A stretch of DNA of 64,000 nt from Tigriopus japonicus (GCA_010645155.1 CM021323.1:2410128-2474127); one strand, 5' to 3'; counted from the stretch's first letter, positions 24,377 to 37,323 are shown. Program-made: numbers and translations. Notes: a model not told the origin generated them from the sequence alone.

Positions 24377-24590
24377 TTTTCCGTTTGTAACCTATTCCGA
24401 ATACTAGTTTTCCGAATCTGATATATGTCCGATTAGTCAAAAGTACGATTTGTGGCTTATTTACCAGATTTCCGAATAATCATTTGTGTATCGTCGGAAA
24501 AAAACCCGAGGTAAATCGGAACCCTAGCCATTCGGAAACATGATTTATTCGGAAAAAAATATAATCGGAAAATGGGTAACAAGTAGCTTA
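24377..24590. repeat. Cluster of TTCCGA motifs on both strands, palindromic
   Basis: About nine copies of TTCCGA or close variants fall within about 200 bases; the left half carries them on the plus strand and the right half as TCGGAA. The outer parts TTGTAACC-TATTCCGA and its counterpart at about 24570-24588 form a loose inverted pair. It may be a MITE with internal motif expansion, or a protein-binding array. Nothing further identifies it. Confidence 0.5.
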
Positions 24591-25560
24591 GACGGTCATG
24601 TCTTACACGGAAAAGTGGTACCGTGGAAAACAGAATTGCAGAAAAAAGTTTTCGTGCATTCAGTAAGTCATGGAAATGTCATTGTAAGCGTGTTCTATAA
24701 TTAAAGGACATATAACCTCGCACACTGATTTACACAAGCCTTTGCATTTACAGACTTCATTGAAGAATCCAATTGTTCCAAATTGGGGCTCTCTGTGGAG
24801 TTAAGAGAAAAGAGAATTTGAGTGACCCATGGTCCGGTAAGAGTGAGTCAAGAGATATTAGTAGACTACAGTTTTTACAAAGAATATACGCACAAATATA
24901 TCATACACAGGATCGAGTACTCAAGAAAGCGGAGATCATACATTTGCCCCACCACCCCACCTTCGGGGAAATAATCGGCCTTGAGACATGGGAATGGCTC
25001 GGAGACGTGGCAGGATATGATATATCTGTAGTTACACCCATAATCCGTCGCAAACGTCCAAGTCTGAATCAACAGCCACAAAAGTCTGGCACCATCCACA
25101 AGAGCCAGTAATACGACGACGAGGGAGGGCCATTAATGCGGGCCGGCTATGTCGGGGTCACCAGAACAGCGGACGCGAGGTCTGCCAAGCAAACTGTTTA
25201 AAAAATCATTCGGGAACACACAAACCAGATGATGTTTGAGCACATATTAGTTAACGAAAACGTTTAAACTGCACGGTATGGCCAAAAAGATTCTCTCAAG
25301 GATCCATATTCACTACATTGAAATGTGAGCTTCTGTCTTGTTTGGATTTTTTTAAGCTTAGCCTTTTCGCCGCCATGAATTTTCTGTCGCTAGTGTCTTG
25401 ACAACGCTTCTTTTACAAGAGGTTCTTTAAAACACGCAACCAACCCAAAAAGTGTTGAAAAAAATAACTAAAATGTTAACTTTTGCCGATGACTAAAAAC
25501 CTTAATGCAGGCACATTTAAGCTTTAAATAAATAAGACCTTTGGAATATGGGGGAGGATA
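24591..25560. other. Intergenic with one unassigned ORF
   Basis: A 112-residue frame (24773-25111, +) opens only with TTG after an upstream TGA. It is preceded by an acceptor-like TTTACAG at about 24753. The residues are varied (GEIIGLETWEWLGDVAGYD) but no family is recognised. Confidence 0.3.
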
Positions 25561-25563
25561 TTT

Positions 25564-25627
25564 GGCGTCGTGGTTGGCGTGGTTTCCTATGGCGAGAGGG
25601 GTCGCAGGTTCGATTCTCCTCCCAGAC
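25564..25627 (+). repeat. tRNA-like sequence, probable SINE head
   Basis: TGGTTGGCGTGG (25571-25582) resembles a Pol III A box and GGTTCGATTCT (25607-25617) a B box, spaced as in a tRNA. The stems do not pair well enough for a functional tRNA. A tRNA-derived SINE start or tRNA pseudogene is most likely. Confidence 0.4.
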
Positions 25628-25951
25628 CTTCCTCAAGGAAACTTTTAGACGCTAATACACATTCACAGACGGAGAGCCATTCCGAAACTGGACATGTGAT
25701 TGCTCTATCGGAAAAACTTTTGACCATGTGATGGCTGGCTTCGTTAGCTGGACGAGGCTCAACCAGTATTCTGTTTTTTACTGTGCATCCCTGCTTTCTG
25801 TCGAATTGTCGAATTATTTTGTTGGACTATTTGATGAATTATTTGACTTGTAGACAGGCCTTTTGGGGACAAAAGTGTTTCACAAAAGAGTTTACAAGAG
25901 CTCTGAGGCTATTTTTTAGACGCAAAGATCGATCTCAAGATTGGATTAGAG

Positions 25952-26989
25952 CAGGCGTGTGCAAACTTATTTAGCAGTGGGCCAAATTGGCGGGACCGTT
26001 GGTGCTCGCGGGCCACACCATCCAAAACGGCAAATAATAGCTGGTATGTTAAGCGTGCGCCAAGGTGTGCTAGTAGCATTAACTTCAAATCAACTTCAAC
26101 TAAACCTTCTCACTATTTGACCTTAACATGAGGTTTGATGGACGAGAAGCATAGCCGATCGAACCAACTCCAAGCCAACTTCCTTTCAGTGTTTCTTCAA
26201 ATTCGCTGTCAAAAATTGCTCGCCCCTTGACCTGTTCATGAGTGCGGAGTTGCAAAGGGTGCAAGGAAGAGACAAAAGGAGAAATGTGGGGTAGCTGAAA
26301 TCAGGAGGCGATGACTCTGAAAGCGGGCAAGCAAACGATCATAGACGTTTAGGAATTTCAAGATCAAAACAGACCATCACATTCAAGAAAAGCCAAATCA
26401 ATGGAGAAAACCAGGCAAGCACACTCTGAAGTAAACTTGCAAGTCAACTATTGAGCTTTGCCATCATAGCATACGAGCTATTAGCTCGTATTGATTTGCA
26501 AGTTTACTTCAGATCTTTCTCTTGCCCACTTTCAAAGCCATAACCTTCTGATTTCAGCTACCCCACATTTCTCCTTTTGTCTCTTCCTCGCACTACTTTA
26601 ACCCTGCACTCAACGACAGGTCAAGGGGCATGCAGTTTTTGCCAGCAAATTCAAAGAAACACTGAAAGGAAGTTCTTTTGATTGGCATTGAAGTGTTTGA
26701 TTGGGAATGCTTCAACGACGCCGGAGAACTTCCCTCTTCGCATGCTTCCAGTCATGCTTCTCGTAGATCAAACCTCATGTTAAGGTCAAATAGTGAGAAG
26801 GTTTACTTGAAGCTGACTTGAAGTTAATGCTAATAGCACACCTAGGCGCACGCTTAACATATCAGCTAATTTCTAGTATAAAATTCTACAATCTACCTAC
26901 TGCAATTGCGGGCCACAGTCTATTGAAGATGACAGATACGCTCCGGGCCACGCGAAATCAGCTCGCGGGCCAGGGTTTGCCCACCCCTG
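25952..26989. mobile_element. hAT-type palindromic non-autonomous element
   Basis: The left end CAGGCGTGTGCAAACTT and the right end, read inward as CAGGGGTGGGCAAACCCTGG, are hAT-style termini with the GGGCCAC block close behind each. Both sides carry GATTAGAG (25944-25951 and 26990-26997), a perfect 8-bp target duplication. The two halves are near-complementary: GGAGAAATGTGGGGTAGCTG on the left answers CAGCTACCCCACATTTCTCC on the right, around a centre near 26460 with its own small palindrome. There is no transposase. Similar motifs occur in the 850-bp repeats at 762 and 49365. Confidence 0.9.
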
Positions 26990-26999
26990 GATTAGAGTA

Positions 27000-29900
27000 C
27001 TAAAGTACGATCTTGAGATCGATCTTTTGCTTTTAAAAAACTAGCCTCTGGAGTTCTTGGTGGATTCTCTTAAGACGTTAACAAACAAAGAAGCAATGAG
27101 TCTCCACCTTGAAACTGAAATATATTGATTTCGGTAACAAAATCTAACAGAATCTCCGAAGCAGAAAGTCGTAAGCAGAACGAACTAATGCGGGTTTCCT
27201 TTTGTAAATGATACGTATTCAGATTAAAGTCAATTGATTGCATCAGGTCTCTAAGCTAAACCAGTGACATTATTTGATCAACAATACAGCGGTACAAAAA
27301 TATTTTTCAAGCAAAATTGGGGGATGACAAGATGATGGGATGGTTGAAGAATTGCGGAGTTTTCCTTTTTGTTGTGACTTCTTTTTCCAGTTTTTTCATC
27401 CCTTGACACTGAACAATAATGTATTCAAAAAGTGTCAAATCATCCTCGACCATTTCCTGAAAGTTGAGGCTGGCGATTAGCTTCTTAAAGAAGCCTGGCC
27501 CTATATTACAGTCTCAGAGATAAGCAGACGTAGAGAGTCATCCACTTTAAACACTCATGATTCAACTGGTCACGGTCAATAATGGTCTTAATGTTCTCGT
27601 TCTGGGGTGTCCTGGTCCTATTTGGAATTTGGAAGTGGTTTGGTCAGTTGTTTGTACCCAACCATCTGAACAAGGGCTCACTCACACAGATCTTCATTAG
27701 TGGAAGATAGAGGCTACTAGGGTTGGGTTGCTTCGTCCCGGACTCTTCGATTGGAGAAAATGACATTGCTGACGATTTTACAAAACGAAAGCAATCGCAA
27801 AGAGACAATACTAAATTTAAGTCTACAATCGATTACGGATGGATTTTATACGGGCTTGTAGAAATGTAAAACAATGAAGGGCCAGATTGGATGTTTGATG
27901 CTGTCGGAGATTGAGTGGTAACGGTGGTTCATTCCGCCGTGAACAAATTCCTCTTCAAACGTTGACTCGTCAGAAACCATCATTTTGTAGACTTCGGTAT
28001 CTTACCAAACATCTCTGATCTGATGTTAATGAAAAATTCAAATATCTGATTCTTTTTTTGTGTGTGGTAGTTAGCCTTAGTCTTTGTTGACTTTGTTAAG
28101 AGTGCCATAAACCGTAATTGTGAAGCTGTGGCAGACCAAACCAAAACATAAATGATGTTGCCATAGGTTCTCGTCTATCCACGTTACATAATGACTTTTT
28201 GAAAGACCTCGAGCGAGTTCGTTGAATCCCAATCTCCATCTTATATCGTTTCCTTCGGAATTTGGTACCGTAGATGACCTGATACACACACGAAGTGGCA
28301 GACAACACGTATTGGATCATAATGAATGCTAGGGATGTTTTATTTAAGAATCGCGGCACCGATTGTTTGATCGAAAAAGTAATTTATCCGAAACTTTTTA
28401 TCTTTTGACTTGCCTTTTTTTCAGTGTTATGTGATTTAATCCTTTTTTATCCTTTTTACACGCCATGACATGACCAAGAGTTGCAATAAATATTTTTATT
28501 GATTGGAAATAACGTTGAAATTCTTGATTGGATGGCCAATTTTTCGATATCTTGAGGGTTTTACTGTCAATAAAATGGCATTAATTTGTTGTTTGTTTTT
28601 CAGCATGTGACACTGCAGCTCAGGAAATTTTGATACCATATGTCAATAGACGAGATGACGTTGAGCTCTAGAACGGAAAGTGTTTGACGATCCTCTCACA
28701 ACCTTTCACGGTTCTGCGCTGTTTGCCCTAGGCTGTATAATCTTCATTGTTCGTAGCGGAAAAAGCAGAATATCGACATTTGAGGGGGCCTACTTATAAG
28801 CATCCTTTTGTCACGAAAAAAGAATGGCAAAGAGCTAACTCCAAAGAATCGGTTTGGTGTTTTGGAGGAGGTCCAAAAAGAAGAGGAAATCCGAAATCTA
28901 CCCATCTTTGTCCATCTCAGAGGACAAGTCTTCACACATTTTCTCATTATTCATTAATACCAGGACCAAAAGGCGATTTTTAAAACCTCAGAATTCCACT
29001 AAATATGATGACCTGTGTAGCCTTTTCTCATTCAAAAGCAAGTTTTTTCAAAAATCCGTGTTTTAAGTGGGTTTTATGCAATTCTATATCTTTGACTTTT
29101 TGTGTTACAACATACAAAAATGGCATTTTTTCCATCTTAATTAAATTTTCAAAGACCTATATTGTTTGATAATTTGTGTGTTTATATGCCCAGAGATACT
29201 TTCCGCTTTCGCTGTTTCAGTGCAGTGATGTAGGCAAATCTCGACCGTATTCATGCTTTAGTACGAGCTTAGAACAAGATTCATGTCAAAACAAGGGGAA
29301 AAAATCCATTTCTAGAATTCAATTGTAAAACTAGAAAATTTGCCCATCAATGTTTTTATTTTTCTATTTATTTATTACGTAAATGATTATCCAAAAAAGG
29401 ATCACATTTTTATAATTTCACCTTAAGGTACATGAAATGTTAAACATGCCAACTCGATTAGATCCAAAGGCTGGAGGTTCTTTTCTGTGCTCACTAACTC
29501 CTTCGGTTTCATACCTAAAGGTAAGCATATCAATAAGGGTTTTGAGAACAGATCATTATTTGGAAGCATAAATCATTTTTGCATTTCTTCGTCAGTTGTG
29601 TCCCAATGTCGTCTTTGGAACTGCTTGGAGTTTTCGAACATCATCATTGATGTCAATGGCCGGGGCTTCTTGGGAGCTTCTCAGTATCACTTAATTATCA
29701 CAATTAATCCCGGTTAATCGGGAAGGTGGATGGTCCATTGACACTTCATAAACTGGACTTTTGTTTGACGTTACACTTGGTTCCACCGACAAAACAGCTA
29801 AACAGATTCTTCCTTTAATGTTCAGGTTGGTTTATCAATTCTATTTTCTTGCCCAGCTCTGATATTCATTCACTTGGATCTTTTAGAACTCTTAGCTAGC

Positions 29901-30310
29901 TCCTTTGGTAACTAGTTTGGTGAAACCACTCATTCAATAATGTGTGGAATCCGATTTCCGCTACTTCCTGCGTCGCTCGATTGTTTTGGCACTTGACACG
30001 AAGCCTTCAGATGTTTTCAATGGGGTGTTTTCTTGCTTTTCTTACCTCTAACACGTTAGTTACCGAGGATTTGAAGCAAAAACTCTCCGTTCATAGAAAT
30101 GAGTTCACTCGATGTACCTCCTCAGGCTGCTCGCACCAAACACCCAAAAAGAGGGAGGTCAGCTGTTGAGTTAACCTCTCTATAGGCCGTATGTTAACGC
30201 ATATAAGATCTAATATAAAGATAGTACACAGAAATAAAGTCAGATTAACGGGCCTCGAGTAAACACTCACGACTGCGAATGTGTTTAAAACGCAGCAACT
30301 GGAGCGACTA
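27000..30310. other. Intergenic, no supported gene
   Basis: Two overlapping minus-strand frames at 28077-28359 have varied residues but no family, ATG logic or splice support. A pair of overlapping frames at 28744-28983 is equally unsupported. No RNA gene or element end was recognised. Confidence 0.35.
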
Positions 30311-30589
30311 TAGGTCGGTTGTTGAGGTAGTTTCGATGTATAGTAAAAGCATATCTAGGAGCATAAAAGAAGAATGAAAGAAGCATGAAAGAAGCATATG
30401 AGGAGAGTAGAAATAGCCATACTCAATCAAGTTTCGCTACATAAGATGCAATTGAAAAAAGCATCTTATGCAATAAAACTTGATTGAGCATGGCTTTTTC
30501 TACTCCATCTTATTTGCATCTTTTGTGTTTCTTCTATGCTTCTAGATATGCTTCTATTATATTTCAATGCTACCTCAACAATCGACCCT
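30311..30589. mobile_element. Palindromic MITE, first unit of a tandem pair
   Basis: It starts AGGTCGGTTGTTGAGGTAG and ends with the near-complement CTACCTCAACAATCGACC. The two halves are complementary over most of their length (GCATATCT, GCATAAAAGAAG and AAGCAT blocks against ATGCTTC runs), with a centre near 30450 where GCATCTTATG is mirrored. There is no ORF. Confidence 0.85.
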
Positions 30590-30591
30590 AT

Positions 30592-30848
30592 TGTTCGGTT
30601 GTTGAGGTAGTTTGGAAGTATAGTAGAAGCATATCTATAAGCATAAAACAAGCATGTGAGACGGAGTAGAAATAACCTTGCTCGATCAGGTTTCACTTCA
30701 TAAGCTGCGTTAATCGCGATTGAAAAAGACAGCTTATGTAGCAAAACTTAATAGAGCATGGTTATTTCTACTCCGTCCCACATGCTTCTTCTATGCTTCT
30801 TTCATGCTATGCTTCTTCTATACTTCTAAACTGCCTCAACAACCGACC
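30592..30848. mobile_element. Palindromic MITE, second unit of a tandem pair
   Basis: A second member of the same family begins only a few bases after the first (TTCGGTTGTTGAGGTAG) and ends CTGCCTCAACAACCGACCT at 30848. Its centre contains GCGTTAATCGCGATTG. The near-zero spacing shows tandem insertion or duplication. Confidence 0.85.
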
Positions 30849-32045
30849 TTCTATCTCGACGAACGTTAATTTGACTATATTTTGGTGAACCCTAAAATAG
30901 ATCTTATTTGCGTTAACATGCGTCCTAATGAAATCTCATTAATTCTGCGTAATCAAAACGAACACCGGTGAACTCGAGCTTTTGTGCACATCCCTAATTC
31001 GCCAGACTTAGAGAATTTTGACGAACTGTCGCTGCTCCAACCACGATACCTTTTCGCGTCTTTTTTCCTCGTTCAAATTTGATGAATCTAGCAACAATTA
31101 GTTGGGTTTGAAACCATCCCCCACCTTCCCTTGCTTTGACCATGATTGTGGGTTAGACAGAACTCAGTAGAGTTGAACGAACGTTTGGTAACCAGGCAAA
31201 AGTTATTCCATCGAGATTCGAATTTAGGAGCAGGGATATATTCCTCCAAGCGCTCATGTGTAGTCTGGCAGGGACCAAAAATCGCAAGTAAAGAAAAAAA
31301 AAACATCAAATTCGGCAGTCAGTTCTTCGTGACCGTATGATTAATCTTTGTAATAAAACAAAGCAGAGTTGAAACGCCGCTTTTTCAGAAAAATGAACTT
31401 GAAAACGGTGGTCAGTTCTATGACTCCCCATACTAAATCTAAAACTCATTTCATTAAAAAAAACTATTCTGAATAACTGATCCGTCTTAATTTGCTGTTA
31501 AATATGTATGTAGTTGATTTTAATTAGATGAGTGGTGCGTCCTCTTAATTCATCAGGTCTGACAACAATCAGATGCATAGGAAAAAAACGTCTCTGCCAG
31601 GCGATCTCTAATTACACGGGAAGCAGCAATCACTCTATGTCAACCTTAGAGCACATTCGAATTTACAGTACCCTATACAAGCTACCTTTTTTCAAGATGG
31701 ATTGTGAATTGTTCGAAGCCTTAAATACAGTTCCAATAACATACTTTTTAACCTTACTTCATGTAAGTTTTTGTACTTATGCTTGTTTCAATTAGGTTCT
31801 GAAACGTAATCCGATAAACGCTTTCACGGTCAGTTAAAAGACAAAGACGAGAAGCCATCAATCCAGACGATTAGCCCAAAACCTAGAGCTAGATAATGAA
31901 CTTAGGTTAGTTACTACTCCAAATATTACTACTTGAGAAAGGCCATTTGTTAGATAAGGACTAAAAGTCGTTTTAGGGAGGAACAACGTGGACAGGCCCA
32001 CCGAAATTCTTTGGTTTCTTCCCGAATCCTTGAAATTATCTATCC
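30849..32045. other. Intergenic, nothing recognised
   Basis: Only short unsupported frames are present. Confidence 0.4.
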
Positions 32046-32078
32046 ATGTCTTTAATGCTACAAAATACGTCAAGAAAA

Positions 32079-32272
32079 ATGAAAAACATTTCCCGGTCGA
32101 TCGAATTAGATCAATCGATGGTCCTTAAGGAGATCAGTTACTCGAGTCTCCCTCCTCGCCTGAGTCGGTCTAGCTTGCTCGATGACGATCATACTGATGA
32201 TAGCGATGAGAAACCATTGAAGTGTTCATTTGTTTCCCAAAACCTCGAATTTTATGACCAAAGTAGCCCAAC
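32079..32272 (+). CDS. Possible exon, unknown acidic/serine-rich product
   Basis: An ATG at 32079 opens a frame with a protein-like, Ser/Asp-rich sequence including SSLLDDDHTDDSDEK. It meets a strong donor, GTATGT, at 32273, before the frame closes. No partner exon was located and no domain is visible. Confidence 0.3.
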
Positions 32273-33999
32273 GTATGTTAGTTAGAGTTCCCAAGCTTTG
32301 GGACACTCCGGGCTTTTCAGTTGGGAATGGAGGACAACGTTTGTTGCAAACACACTAATTATTCTCCTTGATCCGTCAAGTTTATTGCCAACAATAAGAA
32401 CACATGATCATTCTGCCTCTCTGGTTCTCTCTCCCTCTTCTCTTGTCTGTCTTTGTATGTACAGCATTACAATGAAGTCGTATTCAACGCTTGAGCTACG
32501 GAGTGCGTTTTTTATTCCTTCCGGCCATCACGTCATTTTGGGTTTCCTGGGAAGGTATAAAATCCAGACGATGAGTTCAGGCGTGTTCGTTCACCTATTC
32601 ACTTGATGGTTGAAACAAATGGAATGAGGAAAACCCAATCTAAATCATTCAGAAAACGGGAGATTATTTGAGTCTGAAGAGGCTGCCAAATCGAGGGTTT
32701 CTTTATGGAGTACATTTCTACTGTACATACGAGCACAGATCTAATTCAAAGTTGCGAAGTAGTAACCAGTTACATGTGGTAAATCACATTTAGTTTAAAA
32801 CTATCTCATGCCACAAAACGCTTTCAGCCTAAGGGCAACAATGGTTACCTTCCCGTTCATACAATCATACATATATTGCATGGCAAATCTCAACTTTAGA
32901 ACGTAAAAAAGCAAAGCTGGATTTAGAAGGTCAGACATTGGATGGTTGGAATTTTTTACTACATACCCTTCGGCAAGAGCTGTGTTAAAAATCTCTCAAA
33001 TACTTGTGGCAGATATTGCAGGAGCTTGAAATTTTTCACTCTCCCTAATTTTAATTAGATCAGAAATGTGTGATAGGGGCCAAACCTGGAAAATAAAGAA
33101 GGAAAATGACAACTATGATGAATCTTATCACGATGGCTTTGATAAGAAGAATGAGCTTAGGCATTTAGTACGCCGTGCAGAGTTTGGATGTTTAGCTCTA
33201 AAGAAATGAAAGTGTCAAATACCAAAAATGGGTTAGTTGTTCTTGAACTTTCAACTTTAGTAGTTAGTGGGAGTTAAGATATTGATTTCTGTCCCGGACA
33301 TTAGATTGAAAATCACAAGTTCATCTAAACGTGAGACCATGATAAAATGAAATGGAGTGAAGCGAAGCAATGAAGTCTGATGATGACCTACCCTAGAATC
33401 GATTTGAGACGCATGTCAGTCGGCACATCTACCTACTTTTGTTTGTTAAGGAATCAGCATCCTTCCCTGCTTGTTGATGTTTCATGTAGGAACATTTCCA
33501 CTTTTTCTCACTTGTTATTAGTTATTGATTTCATTGAAATATGTTTTAACGTTAAGTTTTGACTCCAAAGAGTCCTAATTTGGGGATGGTATTAGGTGAG
33601 ATCCAACCCAAGTTGAAATGTTTAACACCAATGCTCCAAGTGCACACAAATGTAGTCTGTGCGCTGCAAGAATTCGAATAATTGCAAGAAAGCAAATAAA
33701 ACTCCTTCAATTTGTTTCCCATGATATCTCAATCCCAAAATCTGAAATAGCTATTCGCGTCATCTCAAATTACAAGTCTCTCAAACTTCCAAATTGCTTG
33801 TTGGTCATTTTCTGGTACTCATGGAACACCATTTGCTCTTCTGTGACCCTTAAATAACTAAAATAAGTCTTGTTCTGACGGTCATTTCTGTCCAAAATTA
33901 GGAGTTTCCCATTTATCTTTTGTTCGTTCGTGTATGTAGTACCACAATGCTATGTGAGCTTTCAGGAAGACTAGTGCACCATAAAAAGGATCAGGAATC
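32273..33999. other. Intergenic, nothing recognised
   Basis: Unsupported short frames only. Confidence 0.4.
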
Positions 34000-34007
34000 A
34001 TGATGAT

Positions 34008-35064
34008 TAGGGACGGGCAAAAAGTGTACATGCACTTTTTGAAACGTTTAGTGGGTATTTGCTGGAATTTGCACTTTTCTGCTTTCTTGCGAAATAATTA
34101 TTTTCATTGGACGAAGCTGTTTCCAGCTACCTTTAAGAAAATTCCAATTGATTTAATTTGCGTGGAGGCAAAAGTGTTTTTATGCAATGAATTAACTAAA
34201 TATTGTTCTAACACTTCAGACTTATTTTTTGTAAATACATCGTTGAAGTAGTCGGGCTCGCACGATGGAATATAGTAGATGAGACAACATTTTTCAGTCA
34301 TCCTTTTTAGAATCCTAGATAAGGATCAAATTGTACTTGCTTTTAGAATTGTTTCAATGCTCCCCTCTTTCAGTGTTTTGCCTGGCAAGATTTGGGCAAG
34401 AACTGAAGTTTCAGGTTTGGCTAGGTTTATAGGTTTACAAAAATCAGACAAACAAATAAGTGCTTTAAAGAGGGAAGTTTGAAAAATAAAGATTTTTTGT
34501 TATGTTTAAGCTCTCTGCACCACCATTGTTTTGGTTTCTATTCTAAACAATTTTTCATTTCCCATCTTTTTCCTCCCCAAACCAAAAGACTTTTAAAAAC
34601 AGTTCTTTATGTTAGTTACTTTGGTCCATCAATGTCTTTTGCTCGAGGCATCTATTTGTCCTTTGCTTATTTAGAACTTTTGTCTTTTGGTTTCTAAATT
34701 TGGTCTCGCATTGGCAACACTCACCAAGATAGAACAATTGATCATAATATAAAATTTAAAATACTAACATGGTGTATTTCTACTAACTCATAAAATAGTT
34801 TGCATTATAACACTAAGTATGTGTAATACTTGTTGTGCTAAGCCTTTTGGCAGCACCAATGTGGGCACTGTTTGATATTTCCCAAGAAGCTGCCATCTTG
34901 GGAAATTATTGTATGATTTCAACCTTTAGGAAATGGAACTCGAAAAATAGCATTCAAAGAAAATAGAATCGTGGTAAAGGGAGCCAAATTCAGATCTTAT
35001 TGCACTTTTAACCATTTTTATTTGCAATTTCTGCTAGTTTTTTTGCACTTTTTACCCGTCCCTA
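34008..35064. mobile_element. hAT-like non-autonomous element (TAGGGACGGGC family), copy 1
   Basis: The left end TAGGGACGGGCAAAAAGTG and right end CACTTTTTACCCGTCCCTA are inverted repeats. ATGATGAT flanks it on both sides (34000-34007 and 35065-35072), a perfect 8-bp duplication matching the hAT preference nTnnnnAn. The 1057-bp interior has only fragmentary frames without transposase motifs. Confidence 0.92.
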
Positions 35065-35072
35065 ATGATGAT

Positions 35073-37244
35073 TGTCGTAGAAGAAGCAGCGAAAGAAACA
35101 TCAACTTTAACATCAGCAGCAATAAACTCAGGATTATAGCATTTTCGTGTCAAGTGACAAATGCAATCACAGAGGACCAGAGTGCCATAAATGTTGAAAC
35201 TTGGAAGCCACGAAGGATAAGGTAGATTCCATCATTACCTAGTGTCTTCCAGCTATACATTTCAATACGAATTTTGAAATCCGGTTGCCATGACCGATAG
35301 AACAAGGGTCTTTGAGGAAAAGACACCAACTACCATGGGCCAGAGATCGGCAATTTCAAGGGACATTTAAAACAGAAGCCAAAGATATTAGACGGTAAGT
35401 TGTCGGCCATTAGGGCCCTTATGATGGATAGTCCAGTCAAGTTTGGACCTTCAAATTCGTCAACATCGTTAAGATAGGGAATCAATACTCACGATACGTT
35501 TTCCAGAGAGCATGAGAAAGGAGCTTAGTACCTTTTTACGCCAAAAACAATAACCTTGATCGCTGTATAATACGCCAGTATATGAATGCACGTGGTGGAA
35601 AGTCCGGGCTAGAGCTCTTAAGTATACTTGAGAGCTCTAGTTCGGGCCATAAATCTTTAATTAGAAATGATATATCCGCTGATCAATCTGCTGGCATTGA
35701 CGTACTTACCAACCACATTACTTTCAAGACCTAAGCAGTGCTCGAGGTAAGTTTACACTAGATTTTTCTCGTGCTCCAATAACATTTGATATTTTTTAAA
35801 TTGCCAAAAATACTATAGATTGACAAATGTATACCTGTGGGAGTTATGATATAACGTCATTTTTTCAAAATCCTAAAATTATGATGGATCAAGGGATTTC
35901 TGTTCGACTAAGTCGAATATCATACCGTGCCGCGTTTGCAATTTCTGACATTCTCTTGGGTCATTTTTTTTGTGTGGGTAGCTTCGATTTTGAGATGGAT
36001 ACAAAGGTTTCAGATTTGAACCTCGCCCGTTCAACGACGTCGACAAGCACGTGATCCGTTTTTCCGATTGTCATTCCCGTATCTGGGATCAAATTGGTTA
36101 ATTGGCTTTAGGTTTGATTTTGCACCTAAAAGTATCCTTAACTTGAGAAAAGGTTTTGGGATGGTTTTCGGTGGATTTTATCTTGGACCGGGCAAAAAGG
36201 GTCTATTTTAGTCAAGAAACCTGTCAGAATGTGGAAAAGGCATTTTATATAATGTAGAAACTAAGACTTATGCCACGTTTTCACTTAAAAATTAACTTAA
36301 TACGCTAAAATGCATTAAGATTTCTACCAATACCTTCGTTTGGGCAAATATGACATCTTTTGGTTAACTGAAAGACACTTCAAGATTCGCTTCGAGAATG
36401 TTTGAAATGCTATGTCACTTTTTTAAGCCAAACTGGTGGCAATTTCCCCACAATTATGTGTGCTGCAACTTTGGGTCTAAAGCCAGGTCAAAAGCTCAGA
36501 TAAAGCCAACAACTGAGTCGTAATGATAATACTTACTGTGTGGATTTGTCGTCATACTTTGATCTACTGTAAATCCAAATGCCCGATGTAAAAGCGTCTT
36601 CGTTGAGACAGAGTCCCTTTGACTTCAACCTGAGAGGGCAGGCGTAAACAGGCTTAGACTGATCCAACGAAATAAATCTATATGTCAATGCAATAGGTTC
36701 GAACACAAAGGTAAAAGAGAGCCCAACCTTTCGGGTACATCAATCGAGCATTCCCTTTGAAGTTTGAGAGCCGTAAGGCTTCGTCGTGGGTAAAGTGTTC
36801 AATCAATTCCAATTTGATTCGTCATTACTCATTACAGTGCTTAAAACAAGTCATCGGATGATTATTTCAAGAGCATATAACAGGTAATCTTCCACTTTGA
36901 CATTTGAACTCTTTCATGCAATGGTGTAACGGGTCCAAAATGAGTCGGTTCGTTTTTCAGTGTTGCCTTGGGCCAGTATTTGTTGTTATGAAATAGATTA
37001 AGAGCTAAAATCGAACAAGAAAGAGCTTTGATCGCAATAGTCTTTTTAAAGAACCTCTACTTAGGCCCCCTCTCCGATAACAATTGTAAATCCAATTTAG
37101 TTAGTTTTGGAATCTGAGTATTCGAAACACAAATTGGAATCTGAACAAGTTCATTCCACAGCTCCTTGTTAGACGCACAAATTTACTTTTACATCATCTT
37201 TTTCGGTATTCAAGTTGTGGCTACTGTTGTAATTCAATACTACT
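35073..37244. other. Intergenic with one strong palindrome
   Basis: A 32-base near-perfect palindrome (CTAGAGCTCT outside, AAGTATACTT in the middle, one mismatched pair) lies at 35609-35640. No gene is supported. Confidence 0.45.
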
Positions 37245-37323
37245 GGTCCTGGAAATCCAGGATTCGAACTAAGTCTTGTACTAGTTTGGATAGTAGACGA
37301 TTACTCAACCAAGCACTGTGACC
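37245..37323 (-). repeat. Degenerate tRNA-like sequence
   Basis: Read on the minus strand it has a GGTC/GACC acceptor pairing, an A-box-like TGCTTGGTTGAG, a perfect 5-bp anticodon stem (TACTA and TAGTA) around a 7-base loop with CAA at the anticodon, and a B-box-like GTTCGAATCC. The D and T stems are poor and base 33 is C, not T. It is therefore a tRNA pseudogene or SINE head. A weaker lookalike lies near 37520-37560. Confidence 0.4.

Noticed and set aside
32298..32606. 102-residue frame following the candidate exon
   Set aside because: It starts in the presumed intron, is compositionally random and lacks an acceptor.
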